Part shown: positions 26,660 through 36,512 of the stretch, one piece after another
Layout of the letters: the number at the start of each line of letters is the position of its first letter
Position numbering within the stretch: the first letter of the stretch is position 1
NCBI RefSeq assembly: GCF_022549775.1
Contig: NZ_JAKZGP010000021.1
Coordinates: 1 to 64,000 of the forward strand
Source of the DNA: Belliella filtrata
GTDB lineage: Bacteria; Bacteroidota; Bacteroidia; Cytophagales; Cyclobacteriaceae
DNA length: 64,000 nucleotides
Direction: 5' to 3'
The notes under the pieces: model-generated
Database searches by the model: none
Seen by the model: only the letters and a program-made list of their open reading frames with translations
Told to the model about the DNA's origin: nothing
Translations under genes and position numbers: made by a program

Positions 26660-29089
26660 ATGAAATATATAAGCTTTGCATTCTTTTTTATCCTTACGAT
26701 CATCTTAGGACTGTTGCTTTCCATGCAGATAGATAAGATTCCACCATTAGGGAAACTGCTCGATCCTTATCATGGGTTTTGGCAGAATGCTTATTCGGAA
26801 GATCAACAGGCTCAGGATGAATTGACCATTTCAAATTTAAAAGAGCAGGTAGAGGTAGTTTATGATGAATTCTTAATTCCTCATATTTATGCGAACAATG
26901 AGGAAGATCTTTATAAAGTACAGGGATATGTGACAGCTCAGCATAGGTTGTGGCAGATGGATTTCCAAACTTTAGCAGCCGCTGGAAGGCTTTCAGAAAT
27001 AGTAGGTTCTATGGCACTAGAGCTTGACAGAACTACACGGCGAAAGGGCTTGCCTTTTGCAGCAGAGCAAGGTATAAGTTACCTAGAGCAAGAAGATCCC
27101 GAGATTTTTCTTTATTTGAATGCTTATGCAGATGGGGTCAATGAGTACATTGATCAATTGGCAGAAGCAACTCTTCCTATCGAATACAAGATATTAAACT
27201 ATAAGCCTGAGCCTTGGTCGCCATACAAGTCCTTATTGCTTTTGAAGTACATGGCAGATATGCTCGTGGGAGATCGAGATTTAGAATACACTAATCTTAG
27301 AGCGATGCTAGGTAAAGACTTGTTTGAGAAGCTTTATCCACTTTTCCCAGAAGAAAGTGATCCCGTGATCGAATCAACTCATTTGTGGGATTTTGAACCT
27401 ATTGCTGTGGAGCAGCCTGAGGATTTGCAGTATCCTAGTGATTCTATTTTGCTTCAAGCTTTACCTCAACCTACTCCAGGGACTGGGTCAAACAATTGGG
27501 CTGTATCAGGATCAAAAACGGCCTCTGGAAATCCCATTTTGGCAAATGATCCTCATTTGAGTATGAATCTGCCTTCACTTTGGTATGCCATGCAGCTATC
27601 TACACCAGACTTTAGTGTGAAAGGTGCTACTTTACCAGGTGCATTGGGAGTGATTTCTGGTTTCAATGAAAATATAGCATGGGGAGTCACCAATGCTACC
27701 CGGGATACCCGAGACTGGTATGCCATTACATTCAAAGATTCAGACAGGTCAGAGTATCTTTATAATGACCAATGGGTGAAGTCTATCATGCGCGTAGAGG
27801 AGATTAAGATCAAAGGTGAGCCTAGCAAAATGGACACGGTCATCTATACACATCATGGTCCTGTGGTTTATGACCAGTCTTTTGGTGCTGAAAGGAAAGA
27901 TGTCAATTATGCCCTGAAGTGGACCGCTCACATGCCTTCTATAGAGCAGAGGACTTTTTTGATGTTGAACAAAGGGGGAGATCATGCTGATTATATCGCA
28001 GCACTTGATCACTATACTTCACCAGCTCAAAATTTTGTGTTTGCTTCCAAAAGTGGAGATATAGCCATGAAAGTTCAAGGGAGATTCCCTTTAAAATGGC
28101 AAGGTCAAGGCATGTTTTTTATGGATGGAAATGATCCTCAGATGGAGTGGGCCGGGTTTGTGCCCAATGAGCATAATGCAGCTACTCTTAATCCTGAACG
28201 AGGTTTTGTGTCATCAGCAAACCAACATCCTGTTGCTGAATCATACCCATACTTTGTCTTTGACCACAGTTATGAACACTATCGTAACAGAAGACTCAAT
28301 CAGAGACTTGAAGAGATGAACCAGATTACTGTGAAAGACATGATGGGTTTGCAATTTGACAATTATCACTTACTCGCTGCAGAAGCTACACCATTGATGA
28401 TGACTTTAATTGCGTCAGACTCAGTGAATATACGGATGATTGATCAAAAGTATTGGAATGAGCTTTCACAATGGGATTTTTATACCAACCCACAACAATC
28501 AGCTCCTACTATTTTCCACCTGTGGTGGAGGAATTTGTACAAAAGTATATGGGGAATTTTGGATGAAGGAGGGGTTCCTGTAGTGTATCCGAATTATTAT
28601 CAGACTGTTCAGTTGATGTCAAAAGATGCTAAAGATTCTATATTTGACATCAGAGCAACTCCAAAAAGAGAAACGGTGGTAGATCACCTCAAAATAAGTT
28701 ATGATTCTATGGTAGTTCAGCTTGAGAAGTTAGCCAAGGTGAAAGGAGATTATACTTGGGGGACTTATAAAAATACCTCTGTCAAACACTTGGTACCTGC
28801 CTTTGAAGCTTTTTCTTACCAAAACATTCAAACTGGTGGAGGAGCTGGAATTCTCAATGCAACTTCAGAGCGACATGGTGCCAGCTGGAGGATGGTAGTG
28901 GAGATGGCTGAAGAACCAATAGCTCATGGTATTTATCCAGGAGGACAGTCTGGTAATCCTGGAAGTAAGTATTATAATACTTTCCTTGCGTCTTGGGCAA
29001 AAGGTGAATATGTTGACTTCAGGCTCAATAAGCAGGATTCATTTAGAAACCCTTTATTTACAAGTACTTTCAAGTCCAAGTCCAATTAA
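26660..29089 (+). CDS. Penicillin acylase family protein (peptidase S45, Ntn hydrolase)
   Basis: An 809-residue amidase precursor. An N-terminal signal/anchor helix (residues about 4-23) sends it to the periplasm. The family is made as one chain that cuts itself into alpha and beta subunits; the new N-terminal Ser of the beta subunit is the nucleophile. Here that site is TGSNNWAVSG, with Ser277 after Gly276. Other family landmarks are VTAQHRLWQMDF in the alpha part, ANDPHLSMNLPSLWY, GVTNATRDTRDWY, and PGGQSGNPGSKYY near the end. Substrates in this family include beta-lactams, acyl-homoserine lactones and other N-acyl compounds; the natural one here is unknown. It appears monocistronic. Confidence 0.92.
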   Translation: MKYISFAFFFILTIILGLLLSMQIDKIPPLGKLLDPYHGFWQNAYSEDQQAQDELTISNLKEQVEVVYDEFLIPHIYANNEEDLYKVQGYVTAQHRLWQMDFQTLAAAGRLSEIVGSMALELDRTTRRKGLPFAAEQGISYLEQEDPEIFLYLNAYADGVNEYIDQLAEATLPIEYKILNYKPEPWSPYKSLLLLKYMADMLVGDRDLEYTNLRAMLGKDLFEKLYPLFPEESDPVIESTHLWDFEPIAVEQPEDLQYPSDSILLQALPQPTPGTGSNNWAVSGSKTASGNPILANDPHLSMNLPSLWYAMQLSTPDFSVKGATLPGALGVISGFNENIAWGVTNATRDTRDWYAITFKDSDRSEYLYNDQWVKSIMRVEEIKIKGEPSKMDTVIYTHHGPVVYDQSFGAERKDVNYALKWTAHMPSIEQRTFLMLNKGGDHADYIAALDHYTSPAQNFVFASKSGDIAMKVQGRFPLKWQGQGMFFMDGNDPQMEWAGFVPNEHNAATLNPERGFVSSANQHPVAESYPYFVFDHSYEHYRNRRLNQRLEEMNQITVKDMMGLQFDNYHLLAAEATPLMMTLIASDSVNIRMIDQKYWNELSQWDFYTNPQQSAPTIFHLWWRNLYKSIWGILDEGGVPVVYPNYYQTVQLMSKDAKDSIFDIRATPKRETVVDHLKISYDSMVVQLEKLAKVKGDYTWGTYKNTSVKHLVPAFEAFSYQNIQTGGGAGILNATSERHGASWRMVVEMAEEPIAHGIYPGGQSGNPGSKYYNTFLASWAKGEYVDFRLNKQDSFRNPLFTSTFKSKSN

Positions 29090-29196
29090 ATAGCTTGTAT
29101 ACTGAATGAAGTCCGCTGAAAAATTGCTGAATGTTAAGATTTGCTGAGTATGATCCTAAAAAATAAAGGCTCGGTTAAAATTCAAAAAATAGACCT

Positions 29197-29565
29197 ATGA
29201 AATTCATCATATTATTCGTTTTATCCCTTCTTGCTGTGATCATGCTAGGCACTTGGCTTACCTTTCCATTTATCATGTTTATAATTTTTTCACTTGCGTA
29301 TTTGGTAGGTTCTTCAGGGTTAAGTTCCTTTTTTGCAGGCGGTCTTGCTTTGGCATTGGTATGGTTCGTCAAAGCACTTATGATTTCTGCTACTACACAA
29401 TCAGACCTACCAGAGCGTATGGCTACTTTAATGGGATTGGAGGGTAGTTTTCTTATTTTCGTAGCTACTGGAGTATTAGGGTTTGTCATCGGAAGTTTTC
29501 CAGCACTTTCTGGTGCGCTACTCCGAAATGTCCTCCGCAAACCCAAGCCAACAGGCTGGTACTAG
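29197..29565 (+). CDS. Small hypothetical membrane protein
   Basis: A 122-residue protein, mostly hydrophobic, with about four helices: residues 2-20, 22-38, 43-62 and 80-112. A short polar loop (TTQSDLPERM) separates the last helices and the tail is basic (NVLRKPKPTGWY), which suggests a cytoplasmic C-terminus. No known family was recognised. It lies 107 bases after the penicillin acylase gene, same strand, and ends before a dispersed repeat. Hydrophobic periodicity and the start codon context support a real gene. An open minus-strand frame over the same bases is taken as a shadow. Confidence 0.6.
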   Translation: MKFIILFVLSLLAVIMLGTWLTFPFIMFIIFSLAYLVGSSGLSSFFAGGLALALVWFVKALMISATTQSDLPERMATLMGLEGSFLIFVATGVLGFVIGSFPALSGALLRNVLRKPKPTGWY

Positions 29566-29614
29566 TTGTTTGTATAAAGTATTAAGTACAAAGATCTGAG
29601 AAGAAAGTTAAATT

Positions 29615-29708
29615 TTTTACCATGAAGAGTTATAAGGTTTCGCTAAGAGCGCCAAGAGTTTAGTGTGAAATTTCTCTTTCCGCCCTTAGCGTTTTTCCTT
29701 TGCGCTCT
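29615..29708 (+). repeat. Dispersed intergenic repeat, copy 2 (possible terminator)
   Basis: Same element as 151-244. This copy keeps better inverted arms: CGCTAAGAGCG at 29641-29651 and CGCCCTTAGCG at 29681-29691 pair with one mismatch, and a T-rich stretch follows. It sits between convergent genes, so it may act as a terminator for the small membrane protein gene. Confidence 0.7.
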
Positions 29709-29728
29709 CTTGAGCTATGAAGTTGCTT

Positions 29729-31021
29729 TTAACTCATGGGGTATACATAGCTGCCAAATCGTTCGATTATGGCTTTTTCCAGTTCTTCTCTATGGTCAGG
29801 ATGGGCGATATTCATCAAGGCATAAGCCCTTTGTCTTAAATTTTTGCCATAGAGATAAGCAGTTCCATATTCTGTGACCACATAGTGCATATGTGCTCTC
29901 GTGGTCACTACACCTGCACCTTGTTTGAGAAATGGAACGATTTTACTGGTGCCTTTTCTGGTAGCAGCTGAGAGCGCCATGATAGGTTTCCCTCCTTCTG
30001 ACAAGGCAGCCCCCCTCATAAAGTCCATTTGTCCCCCAACACCAGAATAATGATAGCTTCCTATCGAGTCAGCACAAACTTGACCTGTCAGATCCATTTC
30101 TAAGCAGCTATTGATAGACACAACTTTAGGATTTTTTCGGATGACAGCAGTATCATTTACATAAGCCGCCTCGTGAAAGGAGAAAATCGGATTGTCGTGT
30201 ATTTGCTCATACATGGATTGATTTCCGATAGCAAAAGAGGAAACAATTTTCCCAGGATGTTTCTTCTTGTAGGCATTTGTGATTGCTCCAGAGGCTAGAA
30301 GTTCAATCACCCCATTAGAAAACATTTCAGTATGGATTCCTAGGTCTTTATGAGAAGTTAGTTTTTGGAGCACTGCATCAGGAATAGCTCCGATTCCCAT
30401 TTGGAGTGTTGATCGATCTTCTATCATTTCAGCTATATATGATCCTATTTTGAGTTCATTTTCACCGATTTTGTCCCCATAGTTCACTTCAGGGAGAAGT
30501 TCATCCACCTCTACAGCTGCAGCAAATCTTGAGAAATGTATGTGTCCGTCACCATGTGTTCGAGGCATTCTCTTGTTTACTTGAGCGATGATGACTTTAG
30601 CTGTTTCAATAGCTGGTTTTGCAATATCCACGGATACACCTAAGGAGCAATATCCATGGGCGTCTGGTTCGGATACATTCAAAATTGCCACATCTATCGG
30701 TAATATATCATTTCGGAAAAGTCTTCCGATTTCACTAAGGAAAATTGGTACATAACCACCTTGCTCACTGTTGACAGCTTGGCGTACATTTTCAGATACA
30801 AAAAGAGAGTTCATGAAAAAACTTCCCTTACATGAAGGGTCTGTTAAGGGCATAGCACCTAGTGTAGAGATAGATACAACCTCTACCTGTTTCAATTCAT
30901 CCTTTCTATCTGCCAAGGCCTTGAGAAGGTAGGAGGGAGTAGCAGCACTTCCGTGTATAAATATGCGCTGATGACTTTTGATATGCTTGACAGCTTCAGA
31001 TGCGGTGGTGTATAGATACAT
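29729..31021 (-). CDS. Acetyl-CoA hydrolase/transferase family CoA-transferase
   Basis: A 430-residue class I CoA-transferase of the 4-hydroxybutyrate CoA-transferase/Cat1/Ach1 group, cytoplasmic. Landmarks are IFIHGSAATPSYLLKAL at the N-terminus, LNVSEPDAHGYCSLG, LQMGIGAIPDAVL, GIHTEMFSNGVIEL, and YSGVGGQMDFMRGAALSEGG. The late VTEYGTAYLYGKNLRQRA region is typical. It moves CoA between acetyl-CoA or another acyl-CoA and a carboxylate; the acceptor is not decidable from sequence. It is divergent from icmF with a 287-base shared upstream region, so a link to short branched acyl-CoA metabolism is plausible but inferred. Confidence 0.88.
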   Translation of the reverse strand: MYLYTTASEAVKHIKSHQRIFIHGSAATPSYLLKALADRKDELKQVEVVSISTLGAMPLTDPSCKGSFFMNSLFVSENVRQAVNSEQGGYVPIFLSEIGRLFRNDILPIDVAILNVSEPDAHGYCSLGVSVDIAKPAIETAKVIIAQVNKRMPRTHGDGHIHFSRFAAAVEVDELLPEVNYGDKIGENELKIGSYIAEMIEDRSTLQMGIGAIPDAVLQKLTSHKDLGIHTEMFSNGVIELLASGAITNAYKKKHPGKIVSSFAIGNQSMYEQIHDNPIFSFHEAAYVNDTAVIRKNPKVVSINSCLEMDLTGQVCADSIGSYHYSGVGGQMDFMRGAALSEGGKPIMALSAATRKGTSKIVPFLKQGAGVVTTRAHMHYVVTEYGTAYLYGKNLRQRAYALMNIAHPDHREELEKAIIERFGSYVYPMS

Positions 31022-31205
31022 AATATGGGCTTTAAAATGGATTAACTACAGGCATGAAGGTATAATTGATGTTGAGAATCATGAAGATCAATTCCTTTCA
31101 TGCAACAAAGTAAAGGCCTCTAAAGTTGACAAAGCATGATAAAAGTCAGGAAAATAAATGATTTGATTTCAGAAGATTATTCTGAAACACTTCTATAATG
31201 AAAGG

Positions 31206-31233
31206 TTTGAGTCCTCTATTTTTCTTATATTCG
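31206..31233 (+). promoter_or_regulatory. Possible promoter for icmF
   Basis: TTTG at 31206-31209 and TATATTCG at 31226-31233, 16 bases apart, approximate the Bacteroidota -33/-7 pair, about 75 bases before the icmF start. The second element deviates by one base from TAnnTTTG and the spacing is slightly short. Confidence 0.35.
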
Positions 31234-31308
31234 CAAGCCAAAATGAACATGATTTTGAATACATTTCAAAAGCAAGAAATAGAAAAGAAGTAAACCCAAA
31301 GCAGATTT

Positions 31309-34300
31309 ATGTCAATCGTAAAGGAAATTTATAAACCAAAGAATCACATCAGAATAGTTACAGCAGCTTCGCTTTTTGACGGGCATGATGCAGCTATCAA
31401 TATCATGAGGAGGATTATCCAGTCCACGGGTTGTGAGGTGATACATTTGGGCCATAATAGGTCAGTACAAGAGATTGTCGCATGTGCTATCCAAGAAGAT
31501 GTTCAAGCCATTGCAATTACATCATATCAAGGAGGTCACGTTGAGTTTTTCAAATACATGTATGATTTGCTCAAAGAGCAAGGAGCTTCACACATTAAGC
31601 TATTTGGTGGAGGTGGGGGGACAATTCTTCCAGAAGAGATCAAAGAACTGCATGATTACGGCATAGCTAGAATATACTCTCCAGACGATGGGAGGTCTCT
31701 GGGGCTTCAAGGGATGATCAATGACCTCATCGAGAAGTCTGATTTTCCAGTAGGAAAAGACCATAAGGGGCTAGATAGTCTTCAGAAAACTGACAAAAAG
31801 GCTTTGGGAAGGTTGATTTCAGCAGCAGAAAATTTCCCTGAGGAGACCAAATCTATCCTAGAGGAAGTGAGAAAGCTTTCACAAAAAAGCACTACTCCTG
31901 TTTTAGGTATTACCGGTACAGGTGGAGCGGGGAAATCATCCTTGGTAGATGAGTTGGTCCGTAGGTTTTTGATTGATTTCAAAGGGAAGACCATGGCAAT
32001 CATATCTGTAGATCCTTCCAAAAGAAAAACTGGTGGAGCATTACTAGGCGACCGTATCAGGATGAATGCGATCAATCATCCTGATATTTATATGAGATCT
32101 CTTGCGACAAGACAATCCAATCTGGCACTTTCAAGATATGTGCAAGATGCAGTCGATATCGTCAAAGCGGCTGAGTTTGATCTTATCATTTTGGAAACAT
32201 CGGGAATTGGTCAATCTGACACAGAGATCATTGAGCACTCTGATATGTCTCTCTATGTGATGACGCCTGAGTATGGGGCAGCGACACAGTTGGAAAAGAT
32301 AGATATGTTGGATTTTGCTGATGTGATTGCCTTGAACAAGTTTGACAAAAGAGGTGCTCAAGATGCCCTTAGAGATGTCAAGAAGCAGTATAAGCGAAAT
32401 CATAACCTATGGGAGATTGCAGATGAAGATATACCTGTATATGGTACCATTGCTTCTCAATTCAATGATCCAGGCATGAACAGTCTCTACAAGGCTGTTA
32501 TCAATAAATTGGTCGAAAAGACAGGTGTAAATCTTCAAAGCACTTTCGCTGTGACCGGAGAAATGTCTGAGAAAGTTTACATTATACCACCTTCAAGGAC
32601 ACGCTATTTATCTGAGATTGCGGAGAATAACAGAAGCTATGATGCATGGGTCAATGGGCAGAAAGAAGTGGCTCAAAAGCTGTTTAGTATCAAAAAGTCC
32701 ATAGAAACAATTCAAAGTCTTTCTTTACCTGACCAAGATAGACTCATCAAAGAGTTGGAGGAGGTATATGCATCTGTAGCGCTGGAACTGGATCCTAAAA
32801 ACAAAAAATGGCTAGAGGAATGGCCTTCAAAAGCACAACAATACAAGGACGAGTATTACATATTCAAAGTTCGAGATAAAGAGATTAAAGTAAAAACCTT
32901 CAGTACATCACTTTCTGGATCAAGTATTCCCAAGGTTTCCTTGCCGAAATACGAAGCATGGGGAGACTTGTTGAAGTGGGGGCTGACAGAAAATGTACCT
33001 GGAGAGTTTCCTTATACCTCAGGTGTGTTTCCTTTCAAGAGAGAGGGAGAGGATCCTACGAGGATGTTTGCAGGTGAAGGTGGGCCAGAGCGTACCAACA
33101 AGCGATTCCATTATGTTTCAAAGGGGTTGCCGGCAAAGCGATTGTCGACCGCATTTGATTCCGTGACTTTATATGGTGAAGATCCTGACTATAGACCAGA
33201 TATATATGGTAAAATTGGTAACTCTGGTGTGAATATTTGCTGTCTTGATGATGCCAAGAAATTGTATTCAGGTTTCAATTTGGCTGACCCAATGACATCC
33301 GTTTCCATGACAATCAATGGTCCTGCAGCTACGATGACAGCTTTCTTTATGAATGCTGCGATCGACCAACAATGTGAGATTTATATCAAAGCACAAGGTC
33401 TGGAAGAGGAAGTGAATCAAAAGATTGATGCCATGTATGCGGAAAAGGGTGTAGATAGGCCAAAGTATCATGGATCCATACCAGATGGAAACGATGGGCT
33501 AGGACTTATGCTACTTGGCGTGACAGGTGATGAGGTACTTCCAGAGGAAGTATATGCCAAGATCAAAACCGATACCATTGCCAAGGTAAGAGGTACGGTG
33601 CAGGCAGATATTTTGAAAGAAGACCAAGCACAAAACACTTGTATTTTCTCCACAGAGTTTTCTTTGAGACTGATGGGAGACGTGCAGCAATATTTTATCG
33701 AAAATCAAATTAGAAATTTCTATTCTGTATCCATTTCAGGTTACCATATTGCAGAGGCTGGAGCCAATCCGATCACCCAATTAGCCTTGACGCTTTCCAA
33801 TGGGTTCACTTACGTGGAATATTATGTTTCCAGAGGTATGGATATCAATAAGTTTGCTCCAAACTTATCATTCTTCTTTTCAAATGGGATAGATCCAGAG
33901 TATGCTGTAATTGGTAGGGTAGCAAGGAGAATTTGGGCTAAGGCCATGAAGCTGAAATATAATGCCAATGAAAGGTCTCAAATGTTGAAGTACCACATTC
34001 AGACATCTGGTCGCTCTTTGCATGCTCAAGAGATAGATTTCAATGATATCCGTACTACCCTGCAGGCACTTTATGCCATTTATGACAATTGTAATTCATT
34101 GCATACCAATGCTTATGATGAAGCAATCACCACACCTACTGAAGCATCTGTAAGGAGGGCAATGGCGATACAGTTAATTATCAACAAAGAGCTAGGTTTG
34201 GCCAAAAATGAAAACCCAATTCAAGGAGCATTTATCATAGAAGAGCTCACGGATTTGGTCGAAGAGGCGGTTTATCAGGAGTTTGATAGAATTACTGAGC

Positions 34301-34689
34301 GTGGTGGCGTGTTGGGAGCAATGGAAACTATGTACCAAAGAGGGAAGATCCAGGAGGAGAGTTTACATTATGAAATGCTTAAGCATACAGGTGAATATCC
34401 TATCATTGGCGTGAATACATTTCTTTCTTCAGAGGGTTCTCCTACAGTGACCCCAGGAGAGGTGATTCGAGCAACATTAGATGAAAAAGAAGCGCAAATC
34501 TCTACTTTACAGAACCTTCAACAAAGAAATGAATCAATTTCTACTGAATGGTTGGTTAAATTACAAGAAGCTGCGATCAAAAATGAAAACATATTTGAAA
34601 AACTCATGGATGCCGCAAAGTATTGCTCTCTTGGTCAAATCACCCATGCCCTTTATGAGGTTGGTGGACAGTATAGGAGGAATATGTAG
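31309..34689 (+). CDS. icmF: Fused isobutyryl-CoA mutase (IcmF)
   Basis: Adenosylcobalamin-dependent acyl-CoA mutase with its G-protein chaperone in one chain of 1126 residues. The N-terminal B12-binding domain carries [14 protein letters not shown] with the cobalt ligand His26, and the later [10 protein letters not shown]. The MeaB-like GTPase has Walker [10 protein letters not shown] (about 203-211), then [21 protein letters not shown] and an NKFD specificity motif. The large C-terminal substrate-binding barrel includes [20 protein letters not shown] and [18 protein letters not shown]. The B-GTPase-A domain order is specific for IcmF and differs from MutA/MutB. It interconverts isobutyryl- and butyryl-CoA, and some members act on isovaleryl/pivalyl-CoA. 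It is divergent from the CoA-transferase gene. Confidence 0.94.
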   Translation: MSIVKEIYKPKNHIRIVTAASLFDGHDAAINIMRRIIQSTGCEVIHLGHNRSVQEIVACAIQEDVQAIAITSYQGGHVEFFKYMYDLLKEQGASHIKLFGGGGGTILPEEIKELHDYGIARIYSPDDGRSLGLQGMINDLIEKSDFPVGKDHKGLDSLQKTDKKALGRLISAAENFPEETKSILEEVRKLSQKSTTPVLGITGTGGAGKSSLVDELVRRFLIDFKGKTMAIISVDPSKRKTGGALLGDRIRMNAINHPDIYMRSLATRQSNLALSRYVQDAVDIVKAAEFDLIILETSGIGQSDTEIIEHSDMSLYVMTPEYGAATQLEKIDMLDFADVIALNKFDKRGAQDALRDVKKQYKRNHNLWEIADEDIPVYGTIASQFNDPGMNSLYKAVINKLVEKTGVNLQSTFAVTGEMSEKVYIIPPSRTRYLSEIAENNRSYDAWVNGQKEVAQKLFSIKKSIETIQSLSLPDQDRLIKELEEVYASVALELDPKNKKWLEEWPSKAQQYKDEYYIFKVRDKEIKVKTFSTSLSGSSIPKVSLPKYEAWGDLLKWGLTENVPGEFPYTSGVFPFKREGEDPTRMFAGEGGPERTNKRFHYVSKGLPAKRLSTAFDSVTLYGEDPDYRPDIYGKIGNSGVNICCLDDAKKLYSGFNLADPMTSVSMTINGPAATMTAFFMNAAIDQQCEIYIKAQGLEEEVNQKIDAMYAEKGVDRPKYHGSIPDGNDGLGLMLLGVTGDEVLPEEVYAKIKTDTIAKVRGTVQADILKEDQAQNTCIFSTEFSLRLMGDVQQYFIENQIRNFYSVSISGYHIAEAGANPITQLALTLSNGFTYVEYYVSRGMDINKFAPNLSFFFSNGIDPEYAVIGRVARRIWAKAMKLKYNANERSQMLKYHIQTSGRSLHAQEIDFNDIRTTLQALYAIYDNCNSLHTNAYDEAITTPTEASVRRAMAIQLIINKELGLAKNENPIQGAFIIEELTDLVEEAVYQEFDRITERGGVLGAMETMYQRGKIQEESLHYEMLKHTGEYPIIGVNTFLSSEGSPTVTPGEVIRATLDEKEAQISTLQNLQQRNESISTEWLVKLQEAAIKNENIFEKLMDAAKYCSLGQITHALYEVGGQYRRNM

Positions 34690-34755
34690 AGAATAAGAAG
34701 GAGGAAGGAATGAAGGATGATATACAACCAACCAATTGATCTCGTCAGGTCAAAA

Positions 34756-34793
34756 ATCTAATCCCTAGTCCCTAAAATCTTAGATCTAATCCC
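34756..34793 (+). repeat. Short direct repeat ATCTAATCCC in intergenic spacer
   Basis: Two copies of ATCTAATCCC (34756-34765 and 34784-34793) flank related CTAGTCCCTAAAATCT words. The spacer 34690-34841 also has purine-rich GGAGGAAGGAATGAAGGA text at about 34701. It is non-coding and resembles other Bacteroidota intergenic low-complexity DNA. Confidence 0.45.
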
Positions 34794-34841
34794 AATAGCG
34801 GGAATAAAGCCAAAGAAAGTCTTAAAAAACAGAAAAATAGT

Positions 34842-35258
34842 ATGAGCAAAAGGAACGTAACAGTACACATGAAGTCTGATTATGAATATGAAGCTGTCAA
34901 TGCCCAAGGCAACAAGGTTCAGATAGATATGTATGACCCAGCTGAGAAAAAAGCACAATCTCCAATGGATCTGTTATTGTCTGCACTTGCAGGCTGCGGT
35001 TCTGTGGATGCCGTATTGATGATGAAAAAGAAGCGAAAAACCATCGTTGATTTTTTTGTGGAGGCTGAAGGAGATCGGAATGAAGGGATTCCAGCGTATT
35101 ACAAAAGCATTCATTTAAACTTTGTTTTGGTTTCTCCAGATGCTACAGAAGAAGAGTTTGCAAAGGTGGTAGCCTTATCGGTAGATAAATATTGTTCGGT
35201 AGCTTCTTCTTTGAAATCTGAGATTACATACAGTTCAGAAGTAAGGAGACAAGCATGA
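34842..35258 (+). CDS. OsmC family protein
   Basis: A 138-residue cytoplasmic protein of the OsmC/Ohr superfamily, thiol-dependent peroxidases that detoxify organic hydroperoxides. The two redox cysteines are present: Cys52 in LLSALAGCGSVDAV and Cys118 in VDKYCSVASSLKSE. HMKSDYEYEAVNAQGNKVQI at the N-terminus and SPMDLLLSAL are standard. It belongs to the OsmC-like (YhfA-like) group rather than Ohr. Its stop overlaps the next small gene by four bases, so the two are translated together. Regulation is not evident from the upstream bases. Confidence 0.9.
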   Translation: MSKRNVTVHMKSDYEYEAVNAQGNKVQIDMYDPAEKKAQSPMDLLLSALAGCGSVDAVLMMKKKRKTIVDFFVEAEGDRNEGIPAYYKSIHLNFVLVSPDATEEEFAKVVALSVDKYCSVASSLKSEITYSSEVRRQA

Positions 35259-35494
35259 GGGTAGTAGATGAGTTTCAAAAGGAGGATGTTCGAGTATCTA
35301 TATTCTCTTGGAATAATAAGTATTTGATCAAATTTGAGCTGGGACCAATGGAGCAAACATTTAAAGTTTCAGAAATGGATGTGCTTGATGAAAAGGATCT
35401 AGGAAGTTTCTATCAAGGAGATTTCTTTGATCAAGTCAAGTTGAGATTCAAAGAAATGGGCAAGTGTCTCCAAAATCAAATAGAAAGTATGTAA
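35255..35494 (+). CDS. Small hypothetical protein coupled to OsmC
   Basis: A 79-residue soluble protein with no recognised family. The sequence suggests beta strands in residues 10-38 (VRVSIFSWNNKYLIKFEL) and a C-terminal helix (FDQVKLRFKEMGKCLQNQIE). The ATG overlaps the osmC stop (ATGA), and only ten bases separate its stop from the lipoprotein gene. The tight spacing and good start context argue for a real gene. A partner role for OsmC is possible; nothing in the sequence proves it. Confidence 0.6.
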   Translation: MRVVDEFQKEDVRVSIFSWNNKYLIKFELGPMEQTFKVSEMDVLDEKDLGSFYQGDFFDQVKLRFKEMGKCLQNQIESM

Positions 35495-35504
35495 CTTTAG
35501 CTTT

Positions 35505-36512
35505 ATGAGATGCTTAACACCTTTGCTCTTCCTGGTTTTATTTATTTTACAATCTTGTAAAAATGATAATCGCCTTGATAAAGACAGCAAATCTTTGGAA
35601 ATTACCGCTATTATTTCAATGATAGATTTCGATTTTCAGGCTTTGGAAGAGGAGTTGTTGAGCTTAAGTGAAAAGGTGCAAGCGCTCTATGAGGACAAAG
35701 ACAATGTTTTGAAGCGTGCTGAGCTAGAGAATAAGTATATCAAAGTGGGGCATTACGCCAATTCTGCGCCAAACCATGACCCTGAATTATGTACGCTTTA
35801 TTTCCCACAACTTCCTAATGTTTCAGAAAAAGCAGTTAGGGAGATGATGCTTCTCACCAATGATATGGATGAAGAGTTTCGTAAAGTAGTCGAAGAAAGC
35901 AATGTTATCTCTCAAGTATATTTCAATAGCAAAGTTCAGTTCAATAGGCTCTATCCACCCTATGATGTAGCGACGATGATAGAACCCAATCTAGATGTCA
36001 CATCCTATAATTTCTATTATGAAGCTGATGAATTAAATAACCCTGAAAAAGGATTAGTTTGGGTTAAGGATATTTACATAGATCCAGTAGGACAAGGGTG
36101 GGTAATATCTTTGCTAAACCCAGTTTATGTAGAGGATGATTTGAAAATGGTTATGGCTTTTGATATTTCTGTGAATGTGATCTTGGAAAATTACTTAAGT
36201 AAGACAGAAAAAAAGCTTGTAGTTATTGATGAAAAAGGAACCGTAATAGCTGGTAAGTCCAAAGCCATTGAAGCATTAGATTTACCTCCTTTGAGAAATC
36301 ATACTTATATTCAAACAATTACTTCTAATAATTTCCGACTTGAAGAATATAATCTATTCAAAAGCAAAGATAAAGATGTCCGAAGGATGATCTCACATTT
36401 TATGCTTTCGGGTGGAGACCAGTATAGCTTACAAAAAAGTACTGAGAAAATTCTAGTGACAGCTTACCCTTTGGATAGAACAGGTTGGTTAATTTTAGAT
36501 GTAACTATATGA
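35505..36512 (+). CDS. Lipoprotein with Cache/PDC-type sensor domain
   Basis: A 335-residue predicted lipoprotein. The signal ends in a clear lipobox, FILQSC, with lipidated Cys18. The body lacks further membrane helices. After a helical stalk (EEELLSLSEKVQALYEDKD), residues about 120-330 look like a double-Cache extracellular sensor of the kind in chemoreceptors and kinases: VYFNSKVQFNRLYPPYDV, LVWVKDIYIDPVGQGWVISL, VYVEDDLKMVMAFDISV, and a distal half ending AYPLDRTGWLILD. Its stop overlaps the start of the hybrid kinase gene (ATGA). I infer that it binds a ligand outside the inner membrane and modulates the kinase. Confidence 0.75.
   Translation: MRCLTPLLFLVLFILQSCKNDNRLDKDSKSLEITAIISMIDFDFQALEEELLSLSEKVQALYEDKDNVLKRAELENKYIKVGHYANSAPNHDPELCTLYFPQLPNVSEKAVREMMLLTNDMDEEFRKVVEESNVISQVYFNSKVQFNRLYPPYDVATMIEPNLDVTSYNFYYEADELNNPEKGLVWVKDIYIDPVGQGWVISLLNPVYVEDDLKMVMAFDISVNVILENYLSKTEKKLVVIDEKGTVIAGKSKAIEALDLPPLRNHTYIQTITSNNFRLEEYNLFKSKDKDVRRMISHFMLSGGDQYSLQKSTEKILVTAYPLDRTGWLILDVTI

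Noticed and set aside
29175-29546. 123-codon minus-strand frame over the small membrane protein
   Set aside because: The plus-strand frame shows consistent hydrophobic helices and a normal start; the minus product is Ser/Lys/Pro-rich without features.
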